DNA from: Lachnospiraceae bacterium
GTDB lineage: Bacteria > Bacillota > Clostridia > Lachnospirales > Lachnospiraceae
Assembly: GCA_021199655.1 (NCBI GenBank)
Contig: JAJQHQ010000110.1
Span: 1-64,000 of the forward strand
DNA: 64,000 nucleotides
Direction of reading: 5' to 3'
The number at the start of each line of letters is the position of its first letter. The stretch's first letter is position 1. The position numbers and the translations under genes are program-made. The notes beneath the pieces are model-generated. The model was not told where the DNA came from. It saw nothing but the letters and a program-made list of their open reading frames with translations, and did no database searches. This document shows positions 24,835 to 35,100 of the stretch, piece after piece.

Positions 24835-25902
24835 TCACTCGCCCTCCTTCGCGGATTTATGGAAAAAGCGGCTCATAAGGCGTTCCCGCATCTCCAGCGC
24901 TTTCGGCGACCAGTTGACCAGCATCATCACGATCAGCACGATCGCGTAGATCAGCATACGATAATCCGACAGGAACCGCAGCATCTCCGGAAGCACCGTC
25001 AGTATCACAGCCGCAATGATCGAGCCGCGCATATTGCCGATCCCGCCCAGGACTACGAATACGAGTGCAAGGATAGACGTGTTGAAATTAAATTTGGATG
25101 CCTGCAGCGTGGACAGGTTGTGTGAATAGAGCGCCCCTGCCGCCCCCGCCAGCGCCGCCGATACCGTGAAAGCCATCAGCTTGTATTTCGTGACATTGAT
25201 ACCGATCGACTCCGCGGCTATCCGGTTATCACGGATTGCCATGATCGAACGGCCGTCGCGGGAATTGATCAGATTCAGAACAATAAACAGCGAAATCAGG
25301 ATCAGAATCACGCCGACCAGAAACGTGGAGCATTTTGTGATGCTCGTAATGCCCTGCGGGCCGCCTAAAATGATCTGCCCGTCCGCCTCCATATTCAGAG
25401 AAAACTGATCCTGCGTAGAAACGTGGAATCCGTTTTCATCCAGACCAATGTAGAAAATATTGATCACGTTTTTGATGATCTCGCCGAAAGCCAGCGTCAC
25501 GATCGCCAGATAGTCGCCGCGCAGACGCAGGACCGGAATACCGATCAACAGACCAAATATCGCGGCCACAGCCGCCCCGATCAGGATTGCAAGGAAAAAG
25601 CGCAGCGGCATAAACGTAATCACTTCCTCCGTGCACTTGGAAAAGAATGCGCTGGAGAACGCGCCGACACACATAAAACCGGCATGCCCAAGACTTAATT
25701 CCCCGGAAATGCCGACCACCAGATTCAGCGAAATAGCCAGAACCACGTAAACGCAGATCGGAACCAGCAGTCCTGACAGAAGACTGGAGAGATTGCCGGA
25801 CGCCTTCCAGGCTTCCATAATCGCAAACGCAAGAATCACGATCGCGTAAGTGATCAGGTTGCTCCTGAAATTTTTCTGTTTCATTTTTTCAACTTTTTCC
25901 AT
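24835..25902 (-). CDS. livM: branched-chain amino acid ABC transporter permease LivM
   Basis: 355 residues, about nine membrane segments. The LSLGHAGFMCVGAF motif and the cytoplasmic EAA-like loop (AIRDNRIAAESIGINVTKYKL) identify LivM. It dimerises with LivH to form the membrane channel. The N terminus is basic (MEKVEKMKQKNFR). AAGGTG precedes the ATG and overlaps the livH end. Confidence 0.95.
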   Translation of the reverse strand: MEKVEKMKQKNFRSNLITYAIVILAFAIMEAWKASGNLSSLLSGLLVPICVYVVLAISLNLVVGISGELSLGHAGFMCVGAFSSAFFSKCTEEVITFMPLRFFLAILIGAAVAAIFGLLIGIPVLRLRGDYLAIVTLAFGEIIKNVINIFYIGLDENGFHVSTQDQFSLNMEADGQIILGGPQGITSITKCSTFLVGVILILISLFIVLNLINSRDGRSIMAIRDNRIAAESIGINVTKYKLMAFTVSAALAGAAGALYSHNLSTLQASKFNFNTSILALVFVVLGGIGNMRGSIIAAVILTVLPEMLRFLSDYRMLIYAIVLIVMMLVNWSPKALEMRERLMSRFFHKSAKEGE

Positions 25903-25911
25903 GAGCGCACC

Positions 25912-26796
25912 TTACACTTTCTCTTGAATGTGCTTACCGAACAGGCCGGTAGGCTTCACAAGAAGCACAATAATCAGCACTCCGAACACGATTGCGTCCG
26001 CAAGCTGTGATGAAATATATGCTTTTCCCAGAATCTCGATCACGCCGAGCAGAATGCCGCCGATCATAGCTCCAGGGATGGAGCCGATACCGCCGAACAC
26101 TGCCGCCACAAACGCCTTAATACCCGGCATGGAACCGGTATAAGGGGACAGCGACGGATACGCAGAGCAAAGGAGCACACCGGCAATCGCTGCCAGTCCG
26201 GAGCCGATCGCGAACGTCAGGGCGATCGTCCCGTTGACATTGATGCCCATCAGCTGCGCGGCGCCCTTATCCTCAGAAACCGCGAGCATCGCCTGCCCCG
26301 GCTTCGATTTATTGATAAAGAGTGTCAGCACTACCATGATCACGATACAGCTTATGATCGTCACCAGCGTCGTTCCCGAAATCGTCAACGCGCCCCCGGC
26401 AAGCTTCAGACTTGGCAGATTCACCACCGACTGGAAGCTCTTCGGCGTAGAGCCAAAGATCAGGAGCACCGCGTTCTGCAGAAAATAGCTGACGCCGATG
26501 GCAGTGATCAGCACAGCCAGCGGCGACGCCGCCTCCAGGAGGGGCCGGTAAGCGATGGTCTCAATCACAATACCCAGCACTGTGCATACCACAATCGCCA
26601 CCAGAACCGCAGTCACTGAATTGCCGCCGTAGTACATTATCACTGAAAACGCGGCGTAAGCGCCGACCATGATCACGTCCCCGTGCGCAAAATTCAGCAT
26701 TTTCGCAATACCATACACCATGGTATAGCCAAGCGCGATTATGGCATATACACTACCGAGGCTGATACCATTGATTAAATAAGAAATAAAACTCAT
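25912..26796 (-). CDS. livH: branched-chain amino acid ABC transporter permease LivH
   Basis: 294 residues from MSFISYLINGISLG, chosen because AGAGG lies 7 bases upstream; a longer frame begins at an ATG without a site. About eight membrane segments, with the family motifs YAIIALGYTMVYGIAKMLNF, AHGDVIMVGAY and GGIGSIPGAMIGG. Partner of LivM. A hairpin precedes it at 26886-26916, so it is transcribed less than livK. Confidence 0.95.
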   Translation of the reverse strand: MSFISYLINGISLGSVYAIIALGYTMVYGIAKMLNFAHGDVIMVGAYAAFSVIMYYGGNSVTAVLVAIVVCTVLGIVIETIAYRPLLEAASPLAVLITAIGVSYFLQNAVLLIFGSTPKSFQSVVNLPSLKLAGGALTISGTTLVTIISCIVIMVVLTLFINKSKPGQAMLAVSEDKGAAQLMGINVNGTIALTFAIGSGLAAIAGVLLCSAYPSLSPYTGSMPGIKAFVAAVFGGIGSIPGAMIGGILLGVIEILGKAYISSQLADAIVFGVLIIVLLVKPTGLFGKHIQEKV

Positions 26797-26885
26797 AAGA
26801 TACCTCTGTTTTGTCATAGTTCAGAACCGCTCGCTGCTGTTCTGAATAAATCATGCAGCGTGCGGCATCAGCCGCATTGCCACAA

Positions 26886-26916
26886 AACAGGGGGCTGCCA
26901 CCTGCAACCCCCTGTT
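26886..26916 (-). terminator. partial terminator between livK and livH
   Basis: AACAGGGGG and CCCCCTGTT pair across 13 bases; on the minus strand TTTTG follows. Such leaky hairpins raise binding-protein levels over the membrane parts. Confidence 0.65.
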
Positions 26917-27004
26917 GGGTTCTCTTCGGTTTCCCAAATAACCTGTTACATCCGTTTCCCGGACTTCTTCGATACAGGAGTCTTCGTGATCCCGTCGCCG
27001 GAAA

Positions 27005-28156
27005 TTACAGACCTACGTAAACGCCGTCCTGAATCACAACGGCCTTCGGGCTCTTGGAAACCTCGCCGTCTGCCGTCCAGACCATACCTTCACCAGTCAA
27101 TCCGTCCATGGTGATCTCTACCATCGCTGCCTGCAGTGCGTCGCTGATTGTAGACGCATCCGCGCTCGGATCCAGTTCTGTGGTCTCAAGGGCAGTCTTG
27201 ATCACGTATACACAGTCATATCCATCCGCCGCGAACTGGTTCGGAATCTCACCATAAAGATCCTGATAGGTCGCTACGAAATTCTGAGTCAGTTCGTCCT
27301 CAGCGTCTGCGGAGAACGGAGTCAGGAGCATAACGCCCTCAGCCAGAGACAGGTCAAAGCCTTCCATGGAAAGAATGCCATCCATACCGTCTACACCAAA
27401 CCACAGCGGGCTGTACTCCATAGAAGAAGCCTGTGTGAATACGATAGAAGCCTCATTGTAGTAGAACGGAAGGAATACCAGCTCAGCACCGGCATCGATC
27501 ATCGCCTGGATCTGTGTGGAGAAATCCGTCTTGCTGTCAGAGGTAAACGCTTCTGCAGCAACAATTTCAAAATCATAATTCTCCGCCTCAGTACGGAACG
27601 TTGCGTAGATACCGGATGAATATACGTCGGAGCTGTCATAGATCACGCCAACCTTGGTCACATCCAGATTCTCACCGATGTACTGCGCGGAAGCAGAACC
27701 CTGTGACGGATCAGAGAAACACATACGGAATTCGTTATCACCATACGAAATCGTATCTACTGCAGACGCTGACGGTGTGATCATAAAGATATTGTCCTCA
27801 GCTGCCAGCGGAGCAACTGCCAGACACGGAGCCGTGGTAACCGTACCAACCAGAGCCTGCATACCCCAGTCCTTCAGGGTATTGTAAGCATTGACAGACT
27901 TCTCTGCGTCATGCTCATCATCCTCAGCCTGGAACTCGATCTGATAACCATTGATGCCGCCAGCCGCATTGATTTCGTCAACCGCGATCTGCGCGCCGTT
28001 CATCGCTGCGGAACCATATGCGGAAGCTGCGCCGGTGATCGGTCCGATACCGCCGATCTTCCAGGTCAGATCCTCATCAGCAGATGCTACTGTTGCGAAG
28101 CAGCCTGCTACCATAGATGCACAGAGAGCTACGCTAAGTGCTTTTTTGAATTTCAT
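27005..28156 (-). CDS. livK: branched-chain amino acid ABC transporter substrate-binding lipoprotein
   Basis: 383 residues. The signal peptide ends in a lipobox VAGC with Cys19, so the protein is lipid-anchored at the membrane surface; an ASA/DE signal-peptidase I site lies nearby. A periplasmic-binding fold type I follows (GGIGPITGAASAYGSA, DEINAAGGINGYQIE, PSASAVDTISYGDNEF). The ligand is likely a branched-chain or similar neutral amino acid; the binding site is not resolved by sequence. GAGGAGGA lies 9 bases upstream. First gene of livKHMGF behind a strong promoter. Confidence 0.93.
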   Translation of the reverse strand: MKFKKALSVALCASMVAGCFATVASADEDLTWKIGGIGPITGAASAYGSAAMNGAQIAVDEINAAGGINGYQIEFQAEDDEHDAEKSVNAYNTLKDWGMQALVGTVTTAPCLAVAPLAAEDNIFMITPSASAVDTISYGDNEFRMCFSDPSQGSASAQYIGENLDVTKVGVIYDSSDVYSSGIYATFRTEAENYDFEIVAAEAFTSDSKTDFSTQIQAMIDAGAELVFLPFYYNEASIVFTQASSMEYSPLWFGVDGMDGILSMEGFDLSLAEGVMLLTPFSADAEDELTQNFVATYQDLYGEIPNQFAADGYDCVYVIKTALETTELDPSADASTISDALQAAMVEITMDGLTGEGMVWTADGEVSKSPKAVVIQDGVYVGL

Positions 28157-28298
28157 AATATTTTGTCCTCCTCTTATTTTTTTTCGAAAATTTCAATCTG
28201 CGGCAGATTCTCGCTCGTGTTCAGTTCCTGCCGGAATCCGCGTCTGTTGCCGAATCCTTACGGAATCCGCGCGAATTCGTGAAATTCCCATCTATTGA

Positions 28299-28327
28299 AC
28301 TATACTCACATAAAATGTATTTGTCAA
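28299..28327 (-). promoter_or_regulatory. strong promoter of the liv operon
   Basis: On the minus strand TTGACA (28322-28327), 17 bases, TATAGT (28299-28304), near consensus; the start codon is about 140 bases further on. Confidence 0.8.
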
Positions 28328-28430
28328 GAAATTTTGCGTTTTTTCTGGATACATTTGTCCGTGCAGGGCGGATACCACCTACCGTCTGCTTGCGGATGCC
28401 CAGGCTGCGTGTCCGAAGCAGGTGTGACAT

Positions 28431-29870
28431 TTAGTACGCCTTCCCCCAGTACACCATGTGCTTCGCCGGCTTCCCGCACCAGATACAGGTATCGCCGATC
28501 TCTTCCTGCTCAAACGGCATGCAGCGGCTTGTCACACCAACTTCTTCCTTGATCGCGTCCTCGCATTCCTGGCAGCCGCACCACATTGCCTTGATGAAGC
28601 CCGGCTTCTCGTCCGCGATCTGCTTAAACTCTTCTTTCGTCGTCGCCGTGTAAGTGTGGGTGTCGCGGTGTTCTCTCGCGCGCTCCAGCATATCCTTCTG
28701 GATCGTATCCAGAACCTCAGCCACCTTCTCCGGCAGCTCGGCGATCGCGGCAGTGATCTTCTCCCGCGTGTCGCGGCGCACGATCACAGCGTTGCCCGCC
28801 TCGATGTCCTTCGGTCCCAGCTCGATGCGCACCGGAATGCCGCGCATCTCCTGCTCGGAGAATTTCCAGCCCGGGCTCTTTTCAGAGTCGTCCAGCTTCA
28901 CGCGCAGACCGCTCGCAATAAGCGCCTCTTTCACCTCATTTGCTTTTTCCAGCACGCCTTCCTGCTGCTGACGGATCGGGATGATCATTACCTGTGTCGG
29001 CGCAATGCGAGGCGGCAGCTTCAGTCCGCTGTTGTCTCCGTGCACCATGATGATAGCGCCAATCATGCGCGTCGTCATGCCCCAGGAGGTCTGATGTACG
29101 TATTTCAGTGTATTATCCTTATCCGCAAACTGGATTCCAAACGCCTTTGCAAATCCATCGCCGAAGTTATGGCTCGTGCCGGACTGCAGCGCCTTGCCGT
29201 CATGCATCAATGACTCGATGGTGTAAGTCGCCTCCGCGCCCGCGAACTTCTCTTTATCCGTCTTGCGGCCTTTGATCACCGGAATCGCCAGCACTTCCTC
29301 GCAGAAATCCGCATACACATTCAGCATCTGGATCGTGCGCGCCTCGGCCTCCTCAGCGGTCGCGTGCGCCGTATGGCCTTCCTGCCACAGGAACTCCCGG
29401 GAACGCAGGAACGGACGGGTCGTCTTTTCCCAGCGCACCACGGAACACCACTGATTGTATACCTTCGGCAGATCGCGGTACGACTGGATATCATTCTTAT
29501 AAAAATCACAGAACAGCGTCTCCGAAGTCGGACGCACGCACATACGCTCCTGCAGCGGCTCCAGGCCGCCATGCGTCACCCACGCCACCTCCGGCGCAAA
29601 GCCCTCAACGTGATCCTTTTCCTTCTGCAGCAGGCTCTCCGGAATGAACATCGGCAGATAGACATTCTCCACTCCGGTCTCCTTAAACCGCTTATCCAGC
29701 TCTTTCTGAATATTCTCCCAGATCGCGTAGCCCGCGGGCTTGATCGCCATGCAGCCCTTCACACTTGTGTATCCCGCAAGCTCCGCCTTCTTCACTACAT
29801 CCGTGTACCACTGCGCAAAGTCCTCCTCCATTGAGGTGATGGACTCCACCAGCTTCTTTTCCTTCGCCAT
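28431..29870 (-). CDS. proS: prolyl-tRNA synthetase (archaeal/type 3)
   Basis: 479 residues, the short archaeal/eukaryote-like form without the INS editing domain. Class II motifs are visible ([34 protein letters not shown]). The C-terminal zinc-type region has CGC..C, C, and CIWCG ending in the usual Tyr (WGKAY). It charges tRNAPro. AGGAGGGATATC precedes the ATG. No T-box is visible in its 200-base leader, only a sigma-A promoter. Confidence 0.95.
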   Translation of the reverse strand: MAKEKKLVESITSMEEDFAQWYTDVVKKAELAGYTSVKGCMAIKPAGYAIWENIQKELDKRFKETGVENVYLPMFIPESLLQKEKDHVEGFAPEVAWVTHGGLEPLQERMCVRPTSETLFCDFYKNDIQSYRDLPKVYNQWCSVVRWEKTTRPFLRSREFLWQEGHTAHATAEEAEARTIQMLNVYADFCEEVLAIPVIKGRKTDKEKFAGAEATYTIESLMHDGKALQSGTSHNFGDGFAKAFGIQFADKDNTLKYVHQTSWGMTTRMIGAIIMVHGDNSGLKLPPRIAPTQVMIIPIRQQQEGVLEKANEVKEALIASGLRVKLDDSEKSPGWKFSEQEMRGIPVRIELGPKDIEAGNAVIVRRDTREKITAAIAELPEKVAEVLDTIQKDMLERAREHRDTHTYTATTKEEFKQIADEKPGFIKAMWCGCQECEDAIKEEVGVTSRCMPFEQEEIGDTCIWCGKPAKHMVYWGKAY

Positions 29871-29907
29871 GATATCCCTCCTGGTTTCTTTCCTATATAT
29901 AAAATAT

Positions 29908-29958
29908 CGTAACTGTTCAATACCTTCACAGTTTCGAGGTACTATCCTGAATAGTCAC
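29908..29958. repeat. dispersed palindromic repeat, copy 1
   Basis: GTAACTGTTCAATACCTTC followed by CACAGTTTCGAGGTACTATC CTGAATAGT; it joins two repeat types (GTAACTGTTCAGTACC and ACTATTCAGGACAGTACCTC in reverse). It lies in the proS leader. Other copies are at 52080, 53549, 54956, 57830, 60667 and 62318. Confidence 0.7.
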
Positions 29959-30056
29959 AAAATATTTTCTTATTTATATTTATAACAAGTGCCGGATAAC
30001 GTTTCTGCCCCAAAGAGCCGAAAACGTGTTGCTCTGCACTTTCTAAGCCTTTGTCT

Positions 30057-30085
30057 ATACTAATAATTCAAGCGCAATTTGTCAA
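30057..30085 (-). promoter_or_regulatory. promoter of proS
   Basis: On the minus strand TTGACA (30080-30085), 17 bases, TAGTAT (30057-30062). A nearly identical 35-base block holds the promoter of the next ATPase gene at 31753-31781. Confidence 0.75.
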
Positions 30086-30173
30086 CAATTATCATGACCA
30101 TTTTTTGCTCCTGTATCATAACTGTTTTTGTTCAGGCTCTGGTTTTGCAACGCTGCCAGGCTCACATTAAGAG

Positions 30174-31511
30174 TTATAGAAACATCGCCATATAAAGCGG
30201 CAAATGCACCACGTCCTCTCTGATAAGAATGTCTTTCGTATATAAAATATACGCCTGACCGATTTTTCCTCTGAATTTTCTTTTAAATTTGTCCAGAGAG
30301 GAATGTTTTCGGTAAGCGCCGGACTTTACCTCCACCGGGCATATTTTCTTTTTTTGACGGATCAGGAAATCAATTTCCATATGATTTTCTCTGTTGTCAG
30401 TATCAGAGCGGGAATAGAAATATAATCTGTGCCCCTTTGCCCGAAGCTCCTGTGCCACGATATTTTCCATCAGCATTCCTTCATTGACATGCAGCCTGTC
30501 CAGAAGAATATCCCGGTATAATTCATTATCCGTGAAGGAATCATCCATGAAGGAATGTGTGACCAGAAGGCCCGTATCCCCCATATAACACTTTCTGGTA
30601 CTGTGTTCCCCGCTCATGGACAATCCAACCGTTGGATCCGTCGCGTTATAGCAGGCATTGACGATCATCGCCTCCGACAGCCACAGAAACGCGTTTTCAT
30701 AGTCCCTCGTCCTGGCTTCCCGGCTGATTCCGGAAAGCCTGTATTTCTTTTCTGTTTTGGAAAGCTGCGCCGGCATTTCATCAAATATGGCAAGAACCTT
30801 TGCCTCATATCCTTTTGCGAACTTTGTTACGTCTTCCCGGTATAAAGTCAGTATCCTTTTTTTGATTCGATCCGCACTCTCAAAGTTCCTGGTCTGCAAA
30901 TAAGCTTCCACCGCCTGCGGCATTCCTCCCACAAGCATATACTGTCGATAATCATTCATGACCCGCCGATGGACAGCCTGACCGACCGGTTCCAGGTTTT
31001 CATAACATTTCCTCAGATATGGAATCGACGTTTCGTCTCCCATTGCCCAGAGGAATTCCTCAAAATCCATAGGAAACATTTCCAGATGCTCTTCCTCGGA
31101 AGGGATCACAATATCCTCCACATTCATCCGCAGCGAAATCAAAGAACCTGTTTCCAGATAATCATATCTTCCGTCAGCCACAAGATATTTCACAAGCTCA
31201 CGCGCTTTCGGGTACCTCTGAACTTCATCAAAAATAACCAGAGTTTCTCTCGGCTGCAGGGATGTCCTGTAGTAAGCGGCCAGTTTATTAAAAAACAGGC
31301 TCAGATCGTTTGTATCATGCTCAAACATGTCCCTCACATCCGATGGCAGATGCGCAAAATCAATCAGAATATAGCTTTGATATTCGTTTTTTGCGAATTG
31401 CTCCGCGATATAGCTTTTCCCCACGCGCCTGGCTCCATCAATCAGCAGGGCGCAGGTTCCCTGGTCTTTCTCTTTCCATTCCAGCAGTTTTTCGTAGATT
31501 TTTCTTTTCAT
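30174..31511 (-). CDS. AAA_14/DUF4143 family ATPase
   Basis: 445 residues from MKRKIYEKLL, preceded by GGAGAAG; an upstream in-frame extension has no site. Walker A DGARRVGKS near residue 27, Walker B TLVIFDEVQRYPKA near 92; no recognised arginine finger. The C-terminal DUF4143 part has a PD-(D/E)xK-like core (HMEIDFLIRQKKKICPVEVK). Family function unsettled; often linked to mobile or defence contexts. Its 5' leader carries 34-bp tandem repeats and a promoter that is also found in front of proS. Confidence 0.88.
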   Translation of the reverse strand: MKRKIYEKLLEWKEKDQGTCALLIDGARRVGKSYIAEQFAKNEYQSYILIDFAHLPSDVRDMFEHDTNDLSLFFNKLAAYYRTSLQPRETLVIFDEVQRYPKARELVKYLVADGRYDYLETGSLISLRMNVEDIVIPSEEEHLEMFPMDFEEFLWAMGDETSIPYLRKCYENLEPVGQAVHRRVMNDYRQYMLVGGMPQAVEAYLQTRNFESADRIKKRILTLYREDVTKFAKGYEAKVLAIFDEMPAQLSKTEKKYRLSGISREARTRDYENAFLWLSEAMIVNACYNATDPTVGLSMSGEHSTRKCYMGDTGLLVTHSFMDDSFTDNELYRDILLDRLHVNEGMLMENIVAQELRAKGHRLYFYSRSDTDNRENHMEIDFLIRQKKKICPVEVKSGAYRKHSSLDKFKRKFRGKIGQAYILYTKDILIREDVVHLPLYMAMFL

Positions 31512-31666
31512 GGCTTCTCCAGTCTGATCGGCTTTTTTCAAAGGCCGGTTCTCTCAAAACAATCCTATCGTTCACTGTTTTTAATTATCGAGCGGCAGTT
31601 TGATCGCGCCAGGCGCAGACAGCGTAAGCTGTCATAATTCCTTATGCGCCTGTGCGCATTATACCC

Positions 31667-31752
31667 CGAAAAGGCAGGTTTATGCAAGCCACAGTTTTCA
31701 CGAAAAGGCAGATTTATACAAGTCAAGGCTTTCACCAAAAGGCAGTTTAACA
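31667..31752. repeat. 34-bp tandem repeat
   Basis: Two 34-base units start with CGAAAAGGCAG (31667-31700 and 31701-31734, about 80 percent alike) and a third partial unit starts CAAAAGGCAG. They lie in the 5' leader of the ATPase transcript, next to its promoter. Confidence 0.8.
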
Positions 31753-31781
31753 GTACTAATAATTCGAGCGCAATTTGTCAA
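31753..31781 (-). promoter_or_regulatory. promoter of the AAA_14 ATPase gene
   Basis: On the minus strand TTGACA (31776-31781), 17 bases, TAGTAC (31753-31758). About 34 of 35 surrounding bases match the proS promoter block. Confidence 0.7.
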
Positions 31782-31914
31782 CAATTATTGAAAAACCGCG
31801 CTCTTGAATCTGTCTCAATCTGTTTTTATTTAATTTATATGTGGGCTTTACTACTGATATGTGATATTATATGTTTGCTGTCGACTCGTTCCAGCAGGAA
31901 GGAGGTGATGACAT

Positions 31915-32016
31915 ATGGCAGCTTTCGCTATCGGTTTCTTCGTTTCTGTCGGAGCAAGTGTGGTTGGGAATTACATATACGACTGCATGAGCAAATGGCT
32001 GGGCAGAAATAATTAG
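31915..32016 (+). CDS. 33-residue hydrophobic peptide, possible type I toxin
   Basis: MAAFAIGFFVSVGASVVGNY followed by IYDCMSKWLGRNN. One membrane helix (residues 3-22) then a short basic tail with KWL. A perfect AAGGAGGTGATGACAT site precedes the ATG, and an extended -10 (TGATATTAT, near 31860-31870) and terminator (32060-32104) frame it as a compact transcript. The shape, helix plus charged KWL tail, resembles the small membrane toxins common in Clostridia, some controlled by antisense RNA. No antisense gene is proven here. Confidence 0.65.
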   Translation: MAAFAIGFFVSVGASVVGNYIYDCMSKWLGRNN

Positions 32017-32059
32017 ATAGCAACAGCCTGAACGGAACAGCTCACCGTAACGAGCGAGA

Positions 32060-32104
32060 ACCCCCCAGAGGACCAGCCCTCCTCTGGGGGGGTTCGCTTT
32101 TTGT
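32060..32104 (+). terminator. intrinsic terminator
   Basis: AACCCCCCAGAGGA and TCCTCTGGGGGGTT pair and are followed by CGCTTTTTG. It ends the small peptide transcript and separates it from the convergent giant gene. Confidence 0.85.
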
Positions 32105-32166
32105 GTCATATGGCGCTATCGCTTTCTTCTGACTGGAACCAAGTATACGCCAGAAGGATGTAAAAG

Positions 32167-35100
32167 TCAACCATCAAGTTGCTTTTTTCTTCTGTAATCG
32201 CTGCCCGCTAACAGGATTCCCATTGCCGCGATCATAAGGGCAAACCAGATCGTCAGCGGTGTGTCGTCGCCGGTCTGTACAGAATTCGCCTCTGTCTCTG
32301 ATTCAGTCTGCGCATTCGTTTCTGTCGCCGGTGTTTCCTCTTCCAACAATACGTTTGTGATAGTCACGCTCTTCTCTGTATGGTCCGCGTCGAGGATAAT
32401 GTTCTCATTGTCCACACTTACCCTGTATCCGAAAGCTGCGTCCTGCGCTACCGGTGTCCCGTCCGCATCTACTTCCGTCACATAGAGGTTCGTATCACTG
32501 CTGGTCAGGATCTGCGTTTCCACCGTCACGGTCACCTGCGATTTTCCTGCCATATCCAGTGCCACGATATTCTCTGATACCTCATCTGAGAGGGTGGTAA
32601 ATGCCGCGTCCTCAAAGATTCCGACATAGAAGACCTCATTGCTTGCCACCGCATTACCCGAAGCATCTGTGACTTTCTTGGTAATGCTCAGATGTCCTTC
32701 CATGCTGTAATAGCCGTCAGGAATTTCCATAAACTCATTATCAAGGGAAACCGCCGCCACGCTTCCCGATCCTTCGGTAGCAGCTTTGCTGCCATTTACA
32801 AAGTTCGCATAATACAGCGTGCCGTCCTCCACGGCGCCGGAAGCAATCGCGTTGCCTGCCGCATCACATTCGCTTACATAATAGGTCGTATCTTTCTCCA
32901 GGTTTGCAAATACAACTGTAGATGTATGAGCATCCTCAAAGCCGAGAGCCATGACCTCCGATACACGGTTTGTGCAGGAGTCATCCGAATACAGCGCCAC
33001 GTAGAAGGCCGCGTTTTCAGCGCAGATTGCGATACCGTCGCAGGAAAGCGTCTTCGTCACGGAAATCGATGGTCCGGTCTTTGTTTCGCTTTCGGTCTCT
33101 GTCTGCTTTTCAGTCTCGGTCTCCGATTCGAATTCCGTCTGCGTCTCGCTCTCGGTCTCCGTCTGCGTCTCACTTTCTGTTTCAGACTGCGCTTCGCTCT
33201 CAGATTCAGACTCGGTCTCCGTCTGCTTTTCGCTTTCGGTCTCTGTCTGCGGATTTGTCTCCGGCTCGGTTGGCGTATCGCTCGGGGTGTCGCTCGGAGT
33301 ATCACTCGGGGTGTCGCCCGGAGTATCACTCGGCGTGTCGCTCGGGGTGTCACTCGGAGTATCACTCGGAGTGTCGCTCGGAGTGTCGCTCGGCGTGTCA
33401 CTCGGAGTGTCGCTCGGCGTGTCGCCCGGGGTGTCGCTCGGAGTATCACTCGGAGTGTCGCTCGGCGGCGTGTCGTCCGGAGTGTCGTCCGGTTTCGTCT
33501 GAATTCTCGCGTCGTACATTGTCACCGTCTGAATCTCTCCGGTCGCCTCCACTGTGAACATTTTCTTTGAAGCTACCTCATAGCCATCCGGCGCCTGTTT
33601 CTCCACCAGCATGTAATTTCCTGCAGGCAGGCGGTCGATCTCATGAACCGTTCCGTCCGTCACCCAGAAGTCGATCAGATTGCCGGCCGTATCGTATACT
33701 TCCAGTGTCGCCCCGGCGAGTTCCTCTCCGGTCGTCTGATCTTTCTTGCTTACCTGTACCTTCGTGTAATCATTTGTAAACGCTGCCTCAACTGCCATCG
33801 TCTCTGCCGTCTGAGATCCGTCAAAGCTGATATTAACAATCTCGTCTGACAGCACATAGCCTGCCGGAGCACCGATTTCTTTTACATAGTATTCTCCGAG
33901 CGGCAGATCAATGTTGAACTCTACTGTACCGTCCTCACCCGTCGTTACCGATGCGAGCAGGGTATCTTCCGCAATCCGCACTCCGCTGAATGTCATGTCT
34001 TCCGCCGTATACAGTCCGAATACCGCGTCTTTTACCGGTGTGCTGCCATCCGGCTCGGTCTTCACGACAGATACGGCAGCTTTCATACGCTTATTTTCCA
34101 CTTCGACATCCACGATGGCAATGATTTCCTGCTTCTCGTTAAAGCCCAGCACCACCGATACCGGGGTGGTATCCTTAAGATAGCCGGTTCTACCTTCTGC
34201 CTCCACCAGCTCATAATCACCCAGCGGCAGGTCGGTAAATGTCGCCTTGCCGTCCGCATCCGTGGTCGCTGTCCCGACTTTATCTCCTTTGTTGTAGATC
34301 ACAGTTCCCTGAATCGTAATGTCTTCTGCGGCATGCAGCTCAAAGGTAACATCCTCAAGCGTTCCCTTCTCATAGGAGAATGTGTAATCGGGGACATCAA
34401 TCGTACTTAAGACTTCGCCGGTCTTGGTCACTGTGATCGAGCCATACAACAGGTCATCCACGATGGTAATATTCGAAACCTCACTTCCGTCCATCGTCAC
34501 AACACCGTACTTATCGATCGTGAAGGTTACATCATCCGCCTGTTTGAACCCATATGGCGTTACCGTCTCACTGATCACATAGGTGCCGGCCGGAATTCCG
34601 ATAATCTCGATCATGCCGTTCTGCGCCGTGATCATTTCCTCATTTGATTCATTCCCATCCGTAACCTTCGCGCCGTCCGCAGTCGTCGTTACAATCCGGA
34701 CTGCCTCTTTCGTATCCGCGTTCGTAATGGTCAGCACCGCGCCGACTACCGCCGCGTCATCGTAACCGCTGATCTTGGCAAGCTTCAAAGAGGTCGGAGC
34801 ATCCTCCATCTCCACTTCCACAGCTGTGCCGGAGTCGCTCACTTTAATCTCGATATCATCTGCCAGTGCGTATCCGGCAGGTGCGCTTACCTCGTGAAGC
34901 GTGTAGATTCCGGCAGTCAGATAATCTATCTCATGTACGGTCCCGTCACTTACCCATTCGTCCGCGACTTTACCGTTAGAATCCAGCAGCTGCAGCATCG
35001 CGCCAGCCAGAGCATCACCGGTCACGCTGTCTGTCTTGGAAATCTTTACTTTCGTGTAATCATTTGTGAAGCTTTCCGTGACAGATACGGTTGCTGTACT

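Noticed and set aside
29871-30056. T-box riboswitch ahead of proS
   Set aside because: No TGGNACC-type antiterminator or specifier stem is visible in the leader.
33057-33502. Other-frame repeat ORFs (SLGV and Arg-rich)
   Set aside because: They are shadows of the SDTP and Glu/Ser/Thr-rich coding repeat of the giant gene.
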